Of a stretch of DNA of 64,000 nt, positions 20,648 to 29,425 are shown piece by piece. The translations under genes were made by a program, and so were the position numbers. The stretch covers positions 1-64,000 of the forward strand of contig CAJQUW010000464.1 in assembly GCA_907163375.1 (NCBI GenBank). Direction: 5' to 3'. The DNA comes from Prostheceraeus crozeri (Eukaryota > Platyhelminthes > Polycladida > Euryleptidae). Under the pieces are notes generated by a model. It searched no databases, was not told the DNA's origin, and saw nothing but the letters and a program-made list of their open reading frames with translations. Every line of letters begins with the position of its first letter. Position 1 is the stretch's first letter.

Positions 20648-21363
20648 AAAAGATCTATCATAATCTCTTCACCTCCAAAATTTATTTCTTGTCCTTTCTC
20701 ATCAGTGATTCTAATGCCAATGTTGTTAATAGTTTTTCTTGTAATAGGAAAATATATTAATGTTTGGGGAAATACATTTAATCTATAACCAATGGGTACA
20801 GTAAAAGCTGGAAAACTGAATATTAAATTTGACAATTTACCATTTATATATCCTCCTTCAATAATGTCACAATGTACAACAATTGAATTTATTTCAGTTA
20901 TTTTTGGAATCTTCTCACCTAAATGATAACCTTGACTATAGGTTTGTTTATTAAATCCTAATAGCTTTGACAATGATCTATCATGATTAAAATCAACTTC
21001 ATGATTTTCGTCTAAAGTAAGAGAAAATTTATTAACTGCCGGTTCAACTGCAAAATGTAATTGTTTCTTATCTTTAAATGGTATACCTAAATGTCTCTTA
21101 ATTTCATTTGATATTGATTCAACTTCGTAAGAACCAGGAAGAAAAGTTTGTATTTTCCATGTTTTGCCTTTATCAGTAGAATATCTAAATTGATCATTCA
21201 CATCTTTTATAACATTTTGAATAGTGTTAAATGTGGAGAAACTAGTCAATGCAATTTGATAATTTTTATTTTGTTCCAAATGTAGAATGGGTTCTAAATT
21301 ACAAGTGTGTGATGAAGTAGTTGTTATAATTTTTAACGTCGTACTAAATTTTGATGAACCCAA
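20632..21363 (-). CDS. Polinton penton-like minor capsid protein
   Basis: 243 aa, close to the usual length for the single jelly-roll vertex protein (PY) of Polintons. Recognisable stretches: NKNYQIALTSFSTFNTIQNV, FLPGSYEVESISNEIKRHLG, LGFNKQTYSQGYHLGEKIPK, ITEINSIVVHCDIIEGGYIN, LIYFPITRKTINNIGIRITD and the terminal NFGGEEIMIDLLVREV. The combination EINS..VHCDI, P.TRKTI..I.IRITD and NFGGE is characteristic of the family. The reading frame looks whole. It would occupy the fivefold vertices next to the major capsid protein. Confidence 0.85.
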   Translation of the reverse strand: MGSSKFSTTLKIITTTSSHTCNLEPILHLEQNKNYQIALTSFSTFNTIQNVIKDVNDQFRYSTDKGKTWKIQTFLPGSYEVESISNEIKRHLGIPFKDKKQLHFAVEPAVNKFSLTLDENHEVDFNHDRSLSKLLGFNKQTYSQGYHLGEKIPKITEINSIVVHCDIIEGGYINGKLSNLIFSFPAFTVPIGYRLNVFPQTLIYFPITRKTINNIGIRITDEKGQEINFGGEEIMIDLLVREV

Positions 21364-21483
21364 ATCTCTGTCAAATTTTCTAAATGATTATTAATTTTGT
21401 CTAAATCTGCTGAACACATTTTTTAGTTACAATTTTGAATAAATATCTTTCATAAAAAAATTAAAAACAACAACATATTTCAG

Positions 21484-22395
21484 CTACGGGCGAAGCCCTG
21501 GAAGACATCTCCGATGTCCCGTTATACTTTTATAATCCTCTTCATTTAGAATCTTCTTTTCTAACAGTCTTTTCAATATAGCATGAATTTCATTGAAACT
21601 AGAATTATGACCTTCTTTTATTGCAGATATTAAAATATTTAATCTATTTAGTAATTCTTGTGGATCATCTGGTAAAAATACAGTTGTTTCAGTTTTCTGT
21701 TTTTCAGATAAACCTTTCCCTACTTTAACTCCCGTTGATAATAAATTTTCTAATTGTTTATAACGTCTAAGAGATTTTACTGCACCAACTCTGTCTAACA
21801 TAGCTTTATATTTTATGAGATCTTCTACAGCATAATTATTTAAATCTGCTCCTCTTAAAAGATTAACAAAATTTCTATCTAAATTAAAAGGAGATTTATC
21901 TGGTGAAAAAATTAAACCTCGAAAAGGTTGTGGAAATATTTCTTTTTGTCCGAGATAAAATCTAGGTATTGTTTTTCCATCTATAAATGAAATAGAATGT
22001 TCAAATTGCATAGATTTTGGTAATTTCTTATTAATGTTTGATTCTAGTAATCCATAGTCATCTAATATAGTTTTGTGCTCTGGATCTCTTATATCAATTT
22101 GTTTATCATTATTTGTAAGTTCTTTTTCAAGAGTTTTAAATGGTTTCATAATTTTTTCAAAATCAGTTTTTACTTGCTCGGTTTGCTGCATTTTTTCAAA
22201 CATATCAGATTGAATACCAGCTTTTATCATTCTATGTTGAAGATGATTTTCTTTCATAATATTTCTTTGTTTTATTAACTCTTCTAATTGTTTTATTCTT
22301 TTAAAATTATCAGCTCTAATTTTATCCATTTTTAAAATATAATATTTGAATTTTGTGGTAACTTTGGAATACAGCAAAAACATTTTACTGAACAA
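21484..22395 (-). CDS. Polinton virion-type protein (PW-like), C-terminus made by a hairpin unit
   Basis: 303 aa. It has a helical N-terminal half (MDKIRADNFKRIKQLEELIK, probably the true start at 22329, then KTDFEKIMKPFKTLEKEL) and a globular half with SFIDGKTIPRFYLGQKEIF, PFRGLIFSPDKSPFNLDRNF and YKAMLDRVGAVKSLRRYKQL. Position beside the penton and membrane genes and overall layout match the uncharacterised Polinton protein often called PW; no catalytic motif is seen. The last dozen residues (TGHRRCLPGLRP) are encoded by a GC-rich double hairpin, so the original C-terminus has been replaced or extended. Confidence 0.6.
   Translation of the reverse strand: MFSKMFLLYSKVTTKFKYYILKMDKIRADNFKRIKQLEELIKQRNIMKENHLQHRMIKAGIQSDMFEKMQQTEQVKTDFEKIMKPFKTLEKELTNNDKQIDIRDPEHKTILDDYGLLESNINKKLPKSMQFEHSISFIDGKTIPRFYLGQKEIFPQPFRGLIFSPDKSPFNLDRNFVNLLRGADLNNYAVEDLIKYKAMLDRVGAVKSLRRYKQLENLLSTGVKVGKGLSEKQKTETTVFLPDDPQELLNRLNILISAIKEGHNSSFNEIHAILKRLLEKKILNEEDYKSITGHRRCLPGLRP
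21488..21518 (-). repeat. GC-rich double hairpin at the end of the PW-like gene
   Basis: In the coding (minus) sense it reads GACATC-GGA-GATGTC, a short spacer, then GGGC-TTC-GCCC: the same pair and order as at 18526-18556. It forms the final codons of the gene, so orientation follows the coding strand on both strands of the element. Confidence 0.7.
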
Positions 22396-22585
22396 ATTAT
22401 TTTTTTATTGCTTTGTTGTCTGACATCTTTTCGTTTAAAGTTTTCTCGTTTTAAGTTTTTATCTAATAAGGTTTTGTTTGATAAAGTTTTGCTTAAATTT
22501 TCGCTTAAAGTTTTTAGCTCTTCTAAAAAAAATTTGTCATTTTCTTCATTAGAAATTTTACCATCAATAAAAGTTTTATCATCCT

Positions 22586-23161
22586 TTATTTTTTATCACC
22601 AACTTTTTCTGACTGTAATTGAAATGATATTTTATTAGCGTCATTAGCTATTTGATCAAATTTTTCAATCTCATCTAACGTAATAACATTATCATCACAT
22701 ACTCTTTGAAAGTAGTAGTGTAATTTGTCATAAACTTCTTTAATATGTAAATGCTTAGTTTTTAATGATTTTCGTTTCTTAGTTATTAATGATTTATCTA
22801 ACATTGTAACAGGTGAAGTTGCAAAAACACCCGTACCTGTTAAAGCTGTAGCAACTACTGGAATTACTAAAACACCAGAAGATATAACAATAGTGAGAGC
22901 GCCTAAACTTATTGTTAAGAATATGCCAATTCCTTGTGTTACATTCTTAACTTTAGTCCATCTCTTTCTTAATTTTTTATAATGCTCTAATCTTAATAAT
23001 AATTGAGATTCCTTATCTTTCATATAACGTACTCTATCTTTGTGTTTTTCTTTATTCATTTTTTCAATGTCCATTAAAGTAGAACTACGTTCATATGATA
23101 ACGAAGGATATATTCTTGCGGTTTTTTCCATTTTTGTTTCATCCACTTTTGTTTCTTCCAT
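22586..23161 (-). CDS. Polinton membrane protein
   Basis: 191 aa. The N-terminus is basic and charged; then come two hydrophobic segments (GIGIFLTISLGALTIVISSG and VLVIPVVATALTGTGVFATS) separated by a turn, then KSLITKKRKSLKTKH and an acidic helical tail. This fits the two-pass membrane protein commonly found next to the inverted repeat in Polintons. It starts at the inner edge of the right inverted repeat. The frame looks whole. Confidence 0.65.
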   Translation of the reverse strand: MEETKVDETKMEKTARIYPSLSYERSSTLMDIEKMNKEKHKDRVRYMKDKESQLLLRLEHYKKLRKRWTKVKNVTQGIGIFLTISLGALTIVISSGVLVIPVVATALTGTGVFATSPVTMLDKSLITKKRKSLKTKHLHIKEVYDKLHYYFQRVCDDNVITLDEIEKFDQIANDANKISFQLQSEKVGDKK

Positions 23162-23663
23162 TTTTAAAGAAATATTATTAGTCGCATGATATATTTTAAA
23201 AACCTGAAAGATGGATAAAATTCATGAATTTGAAATTCTCAACTTTTATGATTTTCGGTGTCCTGGAACGATCATGATTTACAAGGTAAAAATTGTAATT
23301 CTCAAATTTGAGATTCTTAACTTTTATGATTTTTTCGGTGTCCTGGAACGGTCATGATTTTAAGGGTGAAAATTGTAATTCTCAAATTTGAGATTTTGAA
23401 AAATTTGAAAATTGGGTATTTTTAAAAACGCCTAAATTTATGAATTTAGGTCTTCATAACCTGAAAAATGACCAAAATTCATGAATTTAGACCATTTAAA
23501 AGTACCATTTTTTTGAAAAATCGGTATCTTTAAAAACGTCTAAGTTCATGAATTTAGGACTTAAAAACCTGAAAAAGGGTCAAAATTCATGAATTTATGT
23601 CGTTTTTAAAGATACTATTTTTTGAATTTTATGGTGTCCTGGAACGGTCTTTTGCCCATTACT
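23161..23663 (-). repeat. Polinton right terminal inverted repeat
   Basis: It ends in GGTCTTTTGCCCATTACT, the reverse complement of the left tip. It contains two inner CCTGGAACG(A/G)TCATGATTT subrepeats and an extra block of AATTCATGAATTTA-type units absent from the left copy. It keeps a single TTAA at the site where the left copy carries the piggyBac-like insert. Confidence 0.92.
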
Positions 23664-23669
23664 ATTACG
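23664..23669. repeat. Right 6-bp target-site duplication of the Polinton (ATTACG)
   Basis: ATTACG follows the right terminus and matches 3774-3779. The sequence continues TCATC, so the original target was ATTACGTCATC. Confidence 0.9.
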
Positions 23670-24809
23670 TCATCAGCTGATCGCCACACACTATATATGC
23701 TGGGAACCGACAGAGACTTGTCATTAAGACGAGGGATTGCCAACGGTAAGTCGTCTCTCTGAGCTCCGATGATAGCTTCGGAATTTCCAAATTTCAGGTC
23801 TCTGTAAGAAACCGACTTAGAAAATTTCATTGCTGATATCAGCTAAGGCGTCAGACTTAGAGGTTAGCCAGGAGATGGCCTTCGTCTCCAGGCCATAAAA
23901 GACTCCAAAACTTTAAAGGATTGCAACTTTGCTTCTACAAGTCCGTTTGACTTTATTCCAAAAAGGTTCGGTCGCTATTGACCTGCCCTAAGTGATAGAC
24001 TACTTATAAATTTCATAAGTAGTGCTAAAAAGTTGAAAAATTTAAATTCACTAGTTTTGGAGGTTTTCTGGGGTTTTCGACCCTGCTGAAGTCAATGAAA
24101 GCATTTTTAATGATGTCTGAGCCAGTCTTCTCATGGTATAAACGGCTTTTCACTGAAAGCGAGCAAGACACGGAGAATTTTGCTGTAATATTCCACTGAC
24201 AGGGTGTTCCTTCGGGACGGCGGACGATGCCGTAGTGATAAGTGTGGCAAGGGAGTGTGTCATATTTCAGACCGAAACCGCTGGGGCAACTCATGTCTCA
24301 TGTTGGGCATTTGACACAGTTCTCAACGTAGCACTTTGAACGCCAATCGGTTGAGTCTTAGCTATCTTGTCATGGGTGGCCTCTAAACATCTCCATTGCA
24401 AAACGCTGGTGAATCAAGCTCTCTACGGCTTGCTATCAAGCTAATCAAAGCAATGACTTGGGATGTTTCCTCAAGGTTTTCAAGTATGCTGAGTTCAAAT
24501 CTGCTATCAGATTTCAAATTTAACTAAGTCTAAGGCACCTTTGAGGGGTTAGATCCAAGCTACTGATCACTACCTTTGACTCGGCGTTGCTGTTACCACT
24601 TCGGGGCAGTGACAATGATGTCTTCAGCTGTAAAGAGCGGGTATCGGGGAAGATCTCTCACTTCCCTAGTGATCAGTACAAGGCCTTCGGGCTGTCGACG
24701 GGATCGAGTGCCACTCACTACACTCAAATCTATCATTCCTCACTAAGTGTAATGCTTTAGGCTGTATACTACATGATTCCAAATTTATACAAATTTCATT
24801 ATCTTACAG
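23670..24809 (+). promoter_or_regulatory. Leader promoter, first exon and long intron of E copy A
   Basis: CACTATATATGCTGG supplies a TATA-like box. A short leader ends at CAACG before GTAAGT (23746), and the intron would run to ATTATCTTACAG (24809), just before the 88-codon gene. From 24472 the intron contains the same conserved block as copies B and C, including TTCAAATCTGCTATCAGATT near 24491 and GTAAAGAGCGGGTATCGGGG. In B and C this intron instead leads into the coiled-coil gene. The first part (23750-24470) is unlike B and C and holds no recognised gene. Confidence 0.55.
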
Positions 24810-24828
24810 TTAACGAGAAATCTCAATC

Positions 24829-25095
24829 ATGCAGACGCCGAACACTCAAGCCAGCTCTCCTCGTGGACCGCAGTTAAGACCGCGAAATTTATTTCATGAA
24901 TTTTTTAGACTAGAGGAGCAAGACAGAGTCCACAACAATCTTGCTCGGATTGGCAATCCGATGACAGCAAGTGTTACCAATCCAATTGAATGGCGCTACA
25001 TTCCACCCTCCACTCACATGCCAACTAGCGTGGAAGTCGACACTGCTACCATGGAGAGAGTCAAAGACTCTCTCAGCAGAATCGGTAGGCTGTAA
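24829..25095 (+). CDS. Element E 88-aa protein, copy A
   Basis: 88 aa, unknown family. It begins MQTPNTQASSPRGPQLRPRN, with a basic proline/arginine N-terminus, then a helical EEQDRVHNNLARIGNPMTA, the motif NP.EWRYIP, and ends ERVKDSLSRIGRL. The same length and frame are kept in copies B (35586) and C (55207) despite many substitutions, so it is a real gene that has been under protein-level constraint. Here it is reached through the leader intron rather than its own TATA promoter. A histone-type 3' module follows the stop within about 35 bases. No nucleic-acid or enzyme motif can be named. Confidence 0.75.
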   Translation: MQTPNTQASSPRGPQLRPRNLFHEFFRLEEQDRVHNNLARIGNPMTASVTNPIEWRYIPPSTHMPTSVEVDTATMERVKDSLSRIGRL

Positions 25096-25112
25096 GATGA
25101 CTGATGACAACC

Positions 25113-25250
25113 ACCGAGAACGAACCACCGGCTCTCTTAAGGGCCACCATGGGGAAGATTTGATAGAACCTCCTCGCGGTTTGCCCTGGGCAGTCTTCAG
25201 ACTGGCGAATACTATCATTAAGTTGAATCTGCTATCAGTCAACTTGAACG
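25113..25250 (+). terminator. Histone-type 3' end module, copy A
   Basis: The stem-loop GGCTCTCTTAAGGGCC lies at 25130-25145, followed by ACCATGGGGAAGATTTGA (purine-rich). Downstream are CAGTC-TTCA-GACTG and AAGTTGA...TCAACTT hairpins. It lies just after the 88-codon gene, and no AATAAA is seen before it. Confidence 0.65.
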
Positions 25251-25320
25251 TCGCAAATGAAGTTCGGTGTAATACTTCCTTTCGACGGGCGTTCCTGTAA
25301 AGGGCGGCGGTGAAAAAATT

Positions 25321-25430
25321 TATTACGGCATGTATTTTAAAAGGTCTTCATCGTCAATATCGTCCCAGAGTCTGACTTCACACAGATCACAAAAAAAGTT
25401 CGCTCGCTTCAATCGCCTCTACATCTACTG
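25321..25430 (-). pseudogene. Tail fragment of the small minus-strand E gene, copy A
   Basis: GGCATGTATTTTAAAAGGTC and TCATCGTCAATATCGTCCCA match the 3' ends of the genes at 37334 and 56954, encoding the conserved C-terminus L.DDIDDEDLLKYMP-like residues. Only this end is present; the remainder is replaced by the minisatellite. Confidence 0.65.
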
Positions 25431-25439
25431 ACTATACAT

Positions 25440-26600
25440 TTGTCCTGCTATCAGGTTGTTTTGACTTGCTATCTAGTTGAATAGTCTCTTGCTATCAAGA
25501 GATTCACTTCTGCTCATAAAGCACATCATCGCTGTAATACCTCCTTTGCTTTATTTATTAACTTTATTTATAACGTACACATTATTGAAACTTCATTTTT
25601 AACTTTTAAACTGGTGAAACTTTATTTCATTTCTGACATTCATGCAGATAGAACTTTATTCTTAACATACACACTATTGAAACTTCATTTTTAACTTGTA
25701 AACTCTTGAAACTTTATTTTGATATACAAACAGCGAAAACTTTATTTCTAACGTATATACTATTGAAACTTTATTTCTAACTTGTAAACTCTTTAAACTT
25801 TATTTTCATATACAAACAGCTGAAACTTTATTTCTAACGTATACACCATTGAAACTTTATTTTTTAACTTGTAAACTCTTGAAACTTTGTTTTTGATATA
25901 CAAACAGCTAAAACTTTATTTCTAACGTACACACTATTGAAAATTTATTTCTAACTTGTAAACTCTTGAAACAGTTATAATTTTATTTTTAATTTACACT
26001 TAGTCTAACTTGTAAACTAGTAAATCTTGCGATCTTATTTTTACAAACAGTTGCACCTTTATTTCTAACATATACACTATTGAAACTTTATTTCTAACTT
26101 GTAAACTCTTGAAACTTTATTTTGATATACAAACAGCTAAAACTTTATTTCTAACGTATATACTATTGAAACTTTATTTCTAACTTGTAAACTCTTGAAA
26201 CTTTATTTTGATATACAAACAGCTAAAACTTTATTTCTAACGTACACACTCTTGAAACTTTATTTTTAACTTGCAAACAGCTAAAACTTTATTTCTAACG
26301 TACACACTATTGAAACTTTATTTTTAACTTGTAAACTGGTGAAACTTTATTTTTTATCTTGTAAACTCTTGAAACTTTATTTTGTTTCTAACATACAAGC
26401 AGATAAAGCTTTATTTCTAACATACACACTATTGAAACTTTGTTTCTAACTTGTGCACTGATGAAACTTTATTTTTAACTTGTTAACTGATGAAACTTTC
26501 TTTTAACATACAAACAGATAAAACTTTATTTCTGACGTACACACTGTTGAAACTTTATTTTTAATCTGTAAACTGTTGAAACTATATCTTTCATTTACAA
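25440..26600. repeat. Minisatellite with higher-order structure
   Basis: Monomers of about 29-30 bp share GAAACTTTATTT. Three variants alternate: one with CTAACGTACACACTATT, one with CTAACTTGTAAACTCTT, and one with GATATACAAACAGCTAAA. Together they make a roughly 88-bp higher-order unit repeated through about 1.1 kb. The CTAACTTGTAAA core also occurs once in the E sequence at the right edge of the array (about 26615) and, inverted, at about 37010 in copy B, so the array probably grew from E sequence. Confidence 0.8.
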
Positions 26601-27022
26601 ATAGTAGAACGCGTAGTCTAACTTGTAAATCTTATAACACTTCATATGGGTGATAATGGTAGGTGAAATAGTGTTAAATAAAATTAAGATAGCTTACACG
26701 ATTCTGGGATAGCAATCGACTGCGATCCATGTGTAAAGAGCTTGTTAGACTACGAAAGAGAGAAGTGTGTTATGTTGCGTGTGGCGCGTGAGTGTCCTCC
26801 CATTTCATTCCATTCATCAATTCGTCTCATTGATAGAGACAGGTAGAACTCATGGTTCTCATAACGTATGCAATGGAAAGTTTATAAGGCAACCTTCGAC
26901 AGTTGGCTAAATGTCGCCCTGGCGCGAATGCATACTACGTTGAGACAGAGGCAATCACTTGCAAACATGACGCAGAGAGGTTTAACAAGATTGACCATTG
27001 CTGAATGTCCCTTGCGGTATAC
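26601..27022 (-). repeat. Inverted segment of element E
   Basis: This is the reverse complement of 36603-37015 (copy B) and 56220-56635 (copy C), including CAGTCGATTGCTATCCC, GTAGTCTAACAAGCTC and the run to GTATACCGCAAGGGACATTC. It is not coding. Its inverted position marks an internal rearrangement of copy A, whose recognisable sequence ends here. Confidence 0.8.
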
Positions 27023-27229
27023 ATAATTAGAGATGACAAAGAATCAAACTGTTAAAGCGAGTGCTTTTCATTCAAACTAGTTTATGCAAATTGCTTTCAT
27101 TAGAAAAACTCCCGAAAAAAACTCTACGATAAAAGATTGATAGGTGACTCATATATTGACAGCTGTGTTGACTACCAAAGCTCCGTTGCCGCGTTGCCTA
27201 CTTTGAACTCATGTCATGCAAGACGACAT

Positions 27230-27270
27230 CAGGGAGTTCTAAAGAACTGTTTGTACTTTAGAACTCCCTG
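27230..27270. repeat. Perfect 15-bp stem hairpin
   Basis: CAGGGAGTTCTAAAG (27230-27244) and its exact complement CTTTAGAACTCCCTG (27256-27270) flank an 11-base loop. It could be the end of a foldback element or a small hairpin RNA. Nothing else around it is informative. Confidence 0.6.
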
Positions 27271-29234
27271 TACCACATGTTTGGGCATTAAAGTTGCAAT
27301 ACCCACATATTTCTAGTCATTTGACAATTTTCAAAGCAGTTTTACAATCTCTGATTTTCCTTTGATAAGAAAATGCTTCCTTCCATATTTATTTTCAAAC
27401 TACTCGCGGGGTAGAGTTCTTCCTCTTCTTTGCCTGAAAACATGTTTCAACTCTTCGTGTCATTACATTGATTAGGTTCAAATAAATTTCATTCAAATGA
27501 TTTGCCCTAATCATGATGAAAGTTTACCTTGCTATTAGACCTACCGAAGAATTGCTTCATGATGTTCTGCTGAAAGTTCTCCCTAGATGGTATGTCCGCA
27601 GACTTTTACGGACTTTTAAAGTTCAGTCCGAAAAGAACTCAGTAAACCTAAATTGTCTGCAAGTCTATCATTCCCCTGTCTTAGTGTGCGAGTCATCCGT
27701 GACACCATTCTTCGCACATTTCACTTGGAGTTCTGAAGATGTTCTCGGAATCAATTTCAATAAACGGAATTTGACCACCTCGCTCTGATCATTTCCGTAA
27801 TCATCCGCAGTTGCAGCGGTGGTCATGAAACTAGCCTGTCTCTCATCGAGTATCATTATGATACGACTGACAAGCGTGGCTCATTTCAAGTACAACAGCA
27901 ACTTCACTGTGACATATTATTTTATCATTTTCTAACGGGTGGCGACTTGTACTCAGCGCATCCAATTGAACATGCCTATCAAACGCACCGAGGAGTCAAG
28001 TTTATGATTAAAACATAGGAATGTGAAGCTAATTCTCAAAAATTGATGATACTGATATGTAGGCCGGACCATATGCCACGATCAATTTTACCAATCGATT
28101 TCGTATTGAAATCTCAATGACGCTAAAGCGGACAATGTGACGTTGCACTGTAAGATAAACAGGATGCTGAACTGTGTCAAACGTCTAATTTGATGTCAAA
28201 GTCATGATAACGCCACGCCAGTAAAGAGATTATGACACAGAATACCAGCAATCATGAATGAAGCATATATTTCGATAATTAATTCTTGAAAAAACAATAG
28301 CCTATCAGAGAAATTCAATTACAGTTCGAAGCTCATTTTTGCGGGTTTTTTCAAAAGTTTCACGACCATTTGCGTTACTGCTGTCACGGTATCACGCATC
28401 TGTCAGAGATAAAAATCAATTCAACCAAAAATCAGGAGGAAACCTTCAGACATGCTTAATAGCAGTTAGAACACACACAAACAACATGCAACAGATGAAT
28501 TCCAAGGTGAACACTGACATATTGAAAAGGCTACCAGACCTAGCCTGACATCCCTCACATTGATACCGGTACACCACCTGGACTCTCTACACAGAGCGTT
28601 CAGGTTCTTCGCGCAACAGGCGCATCTCTTTTTAGAATTCCTGAAAACGAGCGCCGAAGTCAGGACCAGGCACGACAGATTCGAGGTTGACAACGCGCCT
28701 GCAGTACATACGTAGATATACTATAAGACTTTCTAAAAAAGATAACCAGTTCGTTGAGGCTGGCCATCTGACGCCTGTCTCTCACTTCTCAATAGCATCC
28801 CATGTACAGATTCCAGCTCGGATTACAATTTGAATTTACTAACCACAACCTCTGCCTTGGATGCTATAGAGAATTAAAACGTGTTTTGACAATCGTTTCG
28901 CAAGCAGTGGACACCGGTATGGGGCTTGAAAAGCACCCTTCATATTACAATCATTTGAAACTACACAACATATAAAAATTGCAATATGAATAGAATTCTA
29001 AAGACGGCAAAAATGCCTACAGTGCTGAAGTGGTGTTAAAATGCAAGCCTACACCATGTTCTTCATCAGTGAATCACTCAAATCGACAAAAAATACATGA
29101 ACACCTGGTACCTGTATTTAATTTCATTGAATCCAACAGCAATATTCGTTATGTCAGGGAATTTATCGAAACTCAACTTTCACTTGACGCGGCTTGCTCC
29201 GATGTGAATTCGTGCAATTTACTGCGGCACAGTA

Positions 29235-29425
29235 GCCCAATTAAAAAGATAACGTTGAATCAACGGTGAAAAAACGTTGATGTTCAACGAGATTTTGGTT
29301 GATAAACGGTTAATTCAACGTTGATGGATGGTTGATATCGTGACGCTTTGGCCGCTGATGTAACGCTGATTCAACGTTACTTAAAAACGTTGAAGAAAGT
29401 GGGGTGATCAACGTTTTATCAACTA
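29235..29425. repeat. CAACGTTGAT-rich repeat, MITE-like
   Basis: AACGTTGA, TCAACGTT and variants occur about ten times in 190 bases in both orientations (GTTGAATCAACG at the left, ATTCAACGTTGATGG and TCAACGTTTTATCAAC to the right). The dense self-complementary motif suggests a small foldback element or minisatellite. No coding capacity is seen. Confidence 0.55.

Larger units (their letters stand above)
3780..23663. mobile_element. Polinton/Maverick element, whole length present but broken
   Basis: The termini are AGTAATGGGCAAAAGACCG and its exact reverse complement, flanked by ATTACG on both sides. Length is 19,884 bp including inserted transposons. Parts on the plus strand: an unknown gene, protease, a possible clamp-like gene and polymerase B. 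Parts on the minus strand: PLA2-like plus integrase, a small minor capsid gene, major capsid, another minor capsid gene, fibre-like coiled-coil genes, packaging ATPase, penton-like protein, a 303-aa virion-type protein and a membrane protein. Around ten breaks plus two transposon insertions are visible, so it is a fossil of moderate age. The inverted repeats still align well but differ in subrepeat number. Confidence 0.95.
2795..27022 (+). mobile_element. Element E, copy A: short rearranged copy of a capsid-bearing element, split by the Polinton
   Basis: The left end AGTAGTAAGAAAACGGCG matches the left ends of copies B (32197) and C (50675). Parts present are the terminal repeat array (2795-3773), then, after the Polinton, a leader promoter and intron (23670-24809), the 88-codon gene, one histone-type 3' module, the tail of the small minus-strand gene (about 25321-25430), an expanded minisatellite, and an inverted piece corresponding to 36603-37015 of copy B. 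No polymerase or capsid gene is present. It is a fossil, older than the Polinton insertion and more diverged from B and C than they are from each other. Confidence 0.7.

Noticed and set aside
25097-25320. The 3' module as a transfer RNA or spliceosomal RNA gene
   Set aside because: No cloverleaf, no A/B box pair and no Sm site were seen. Position after every small gene and the ACC flank favour a 3'-end signal.
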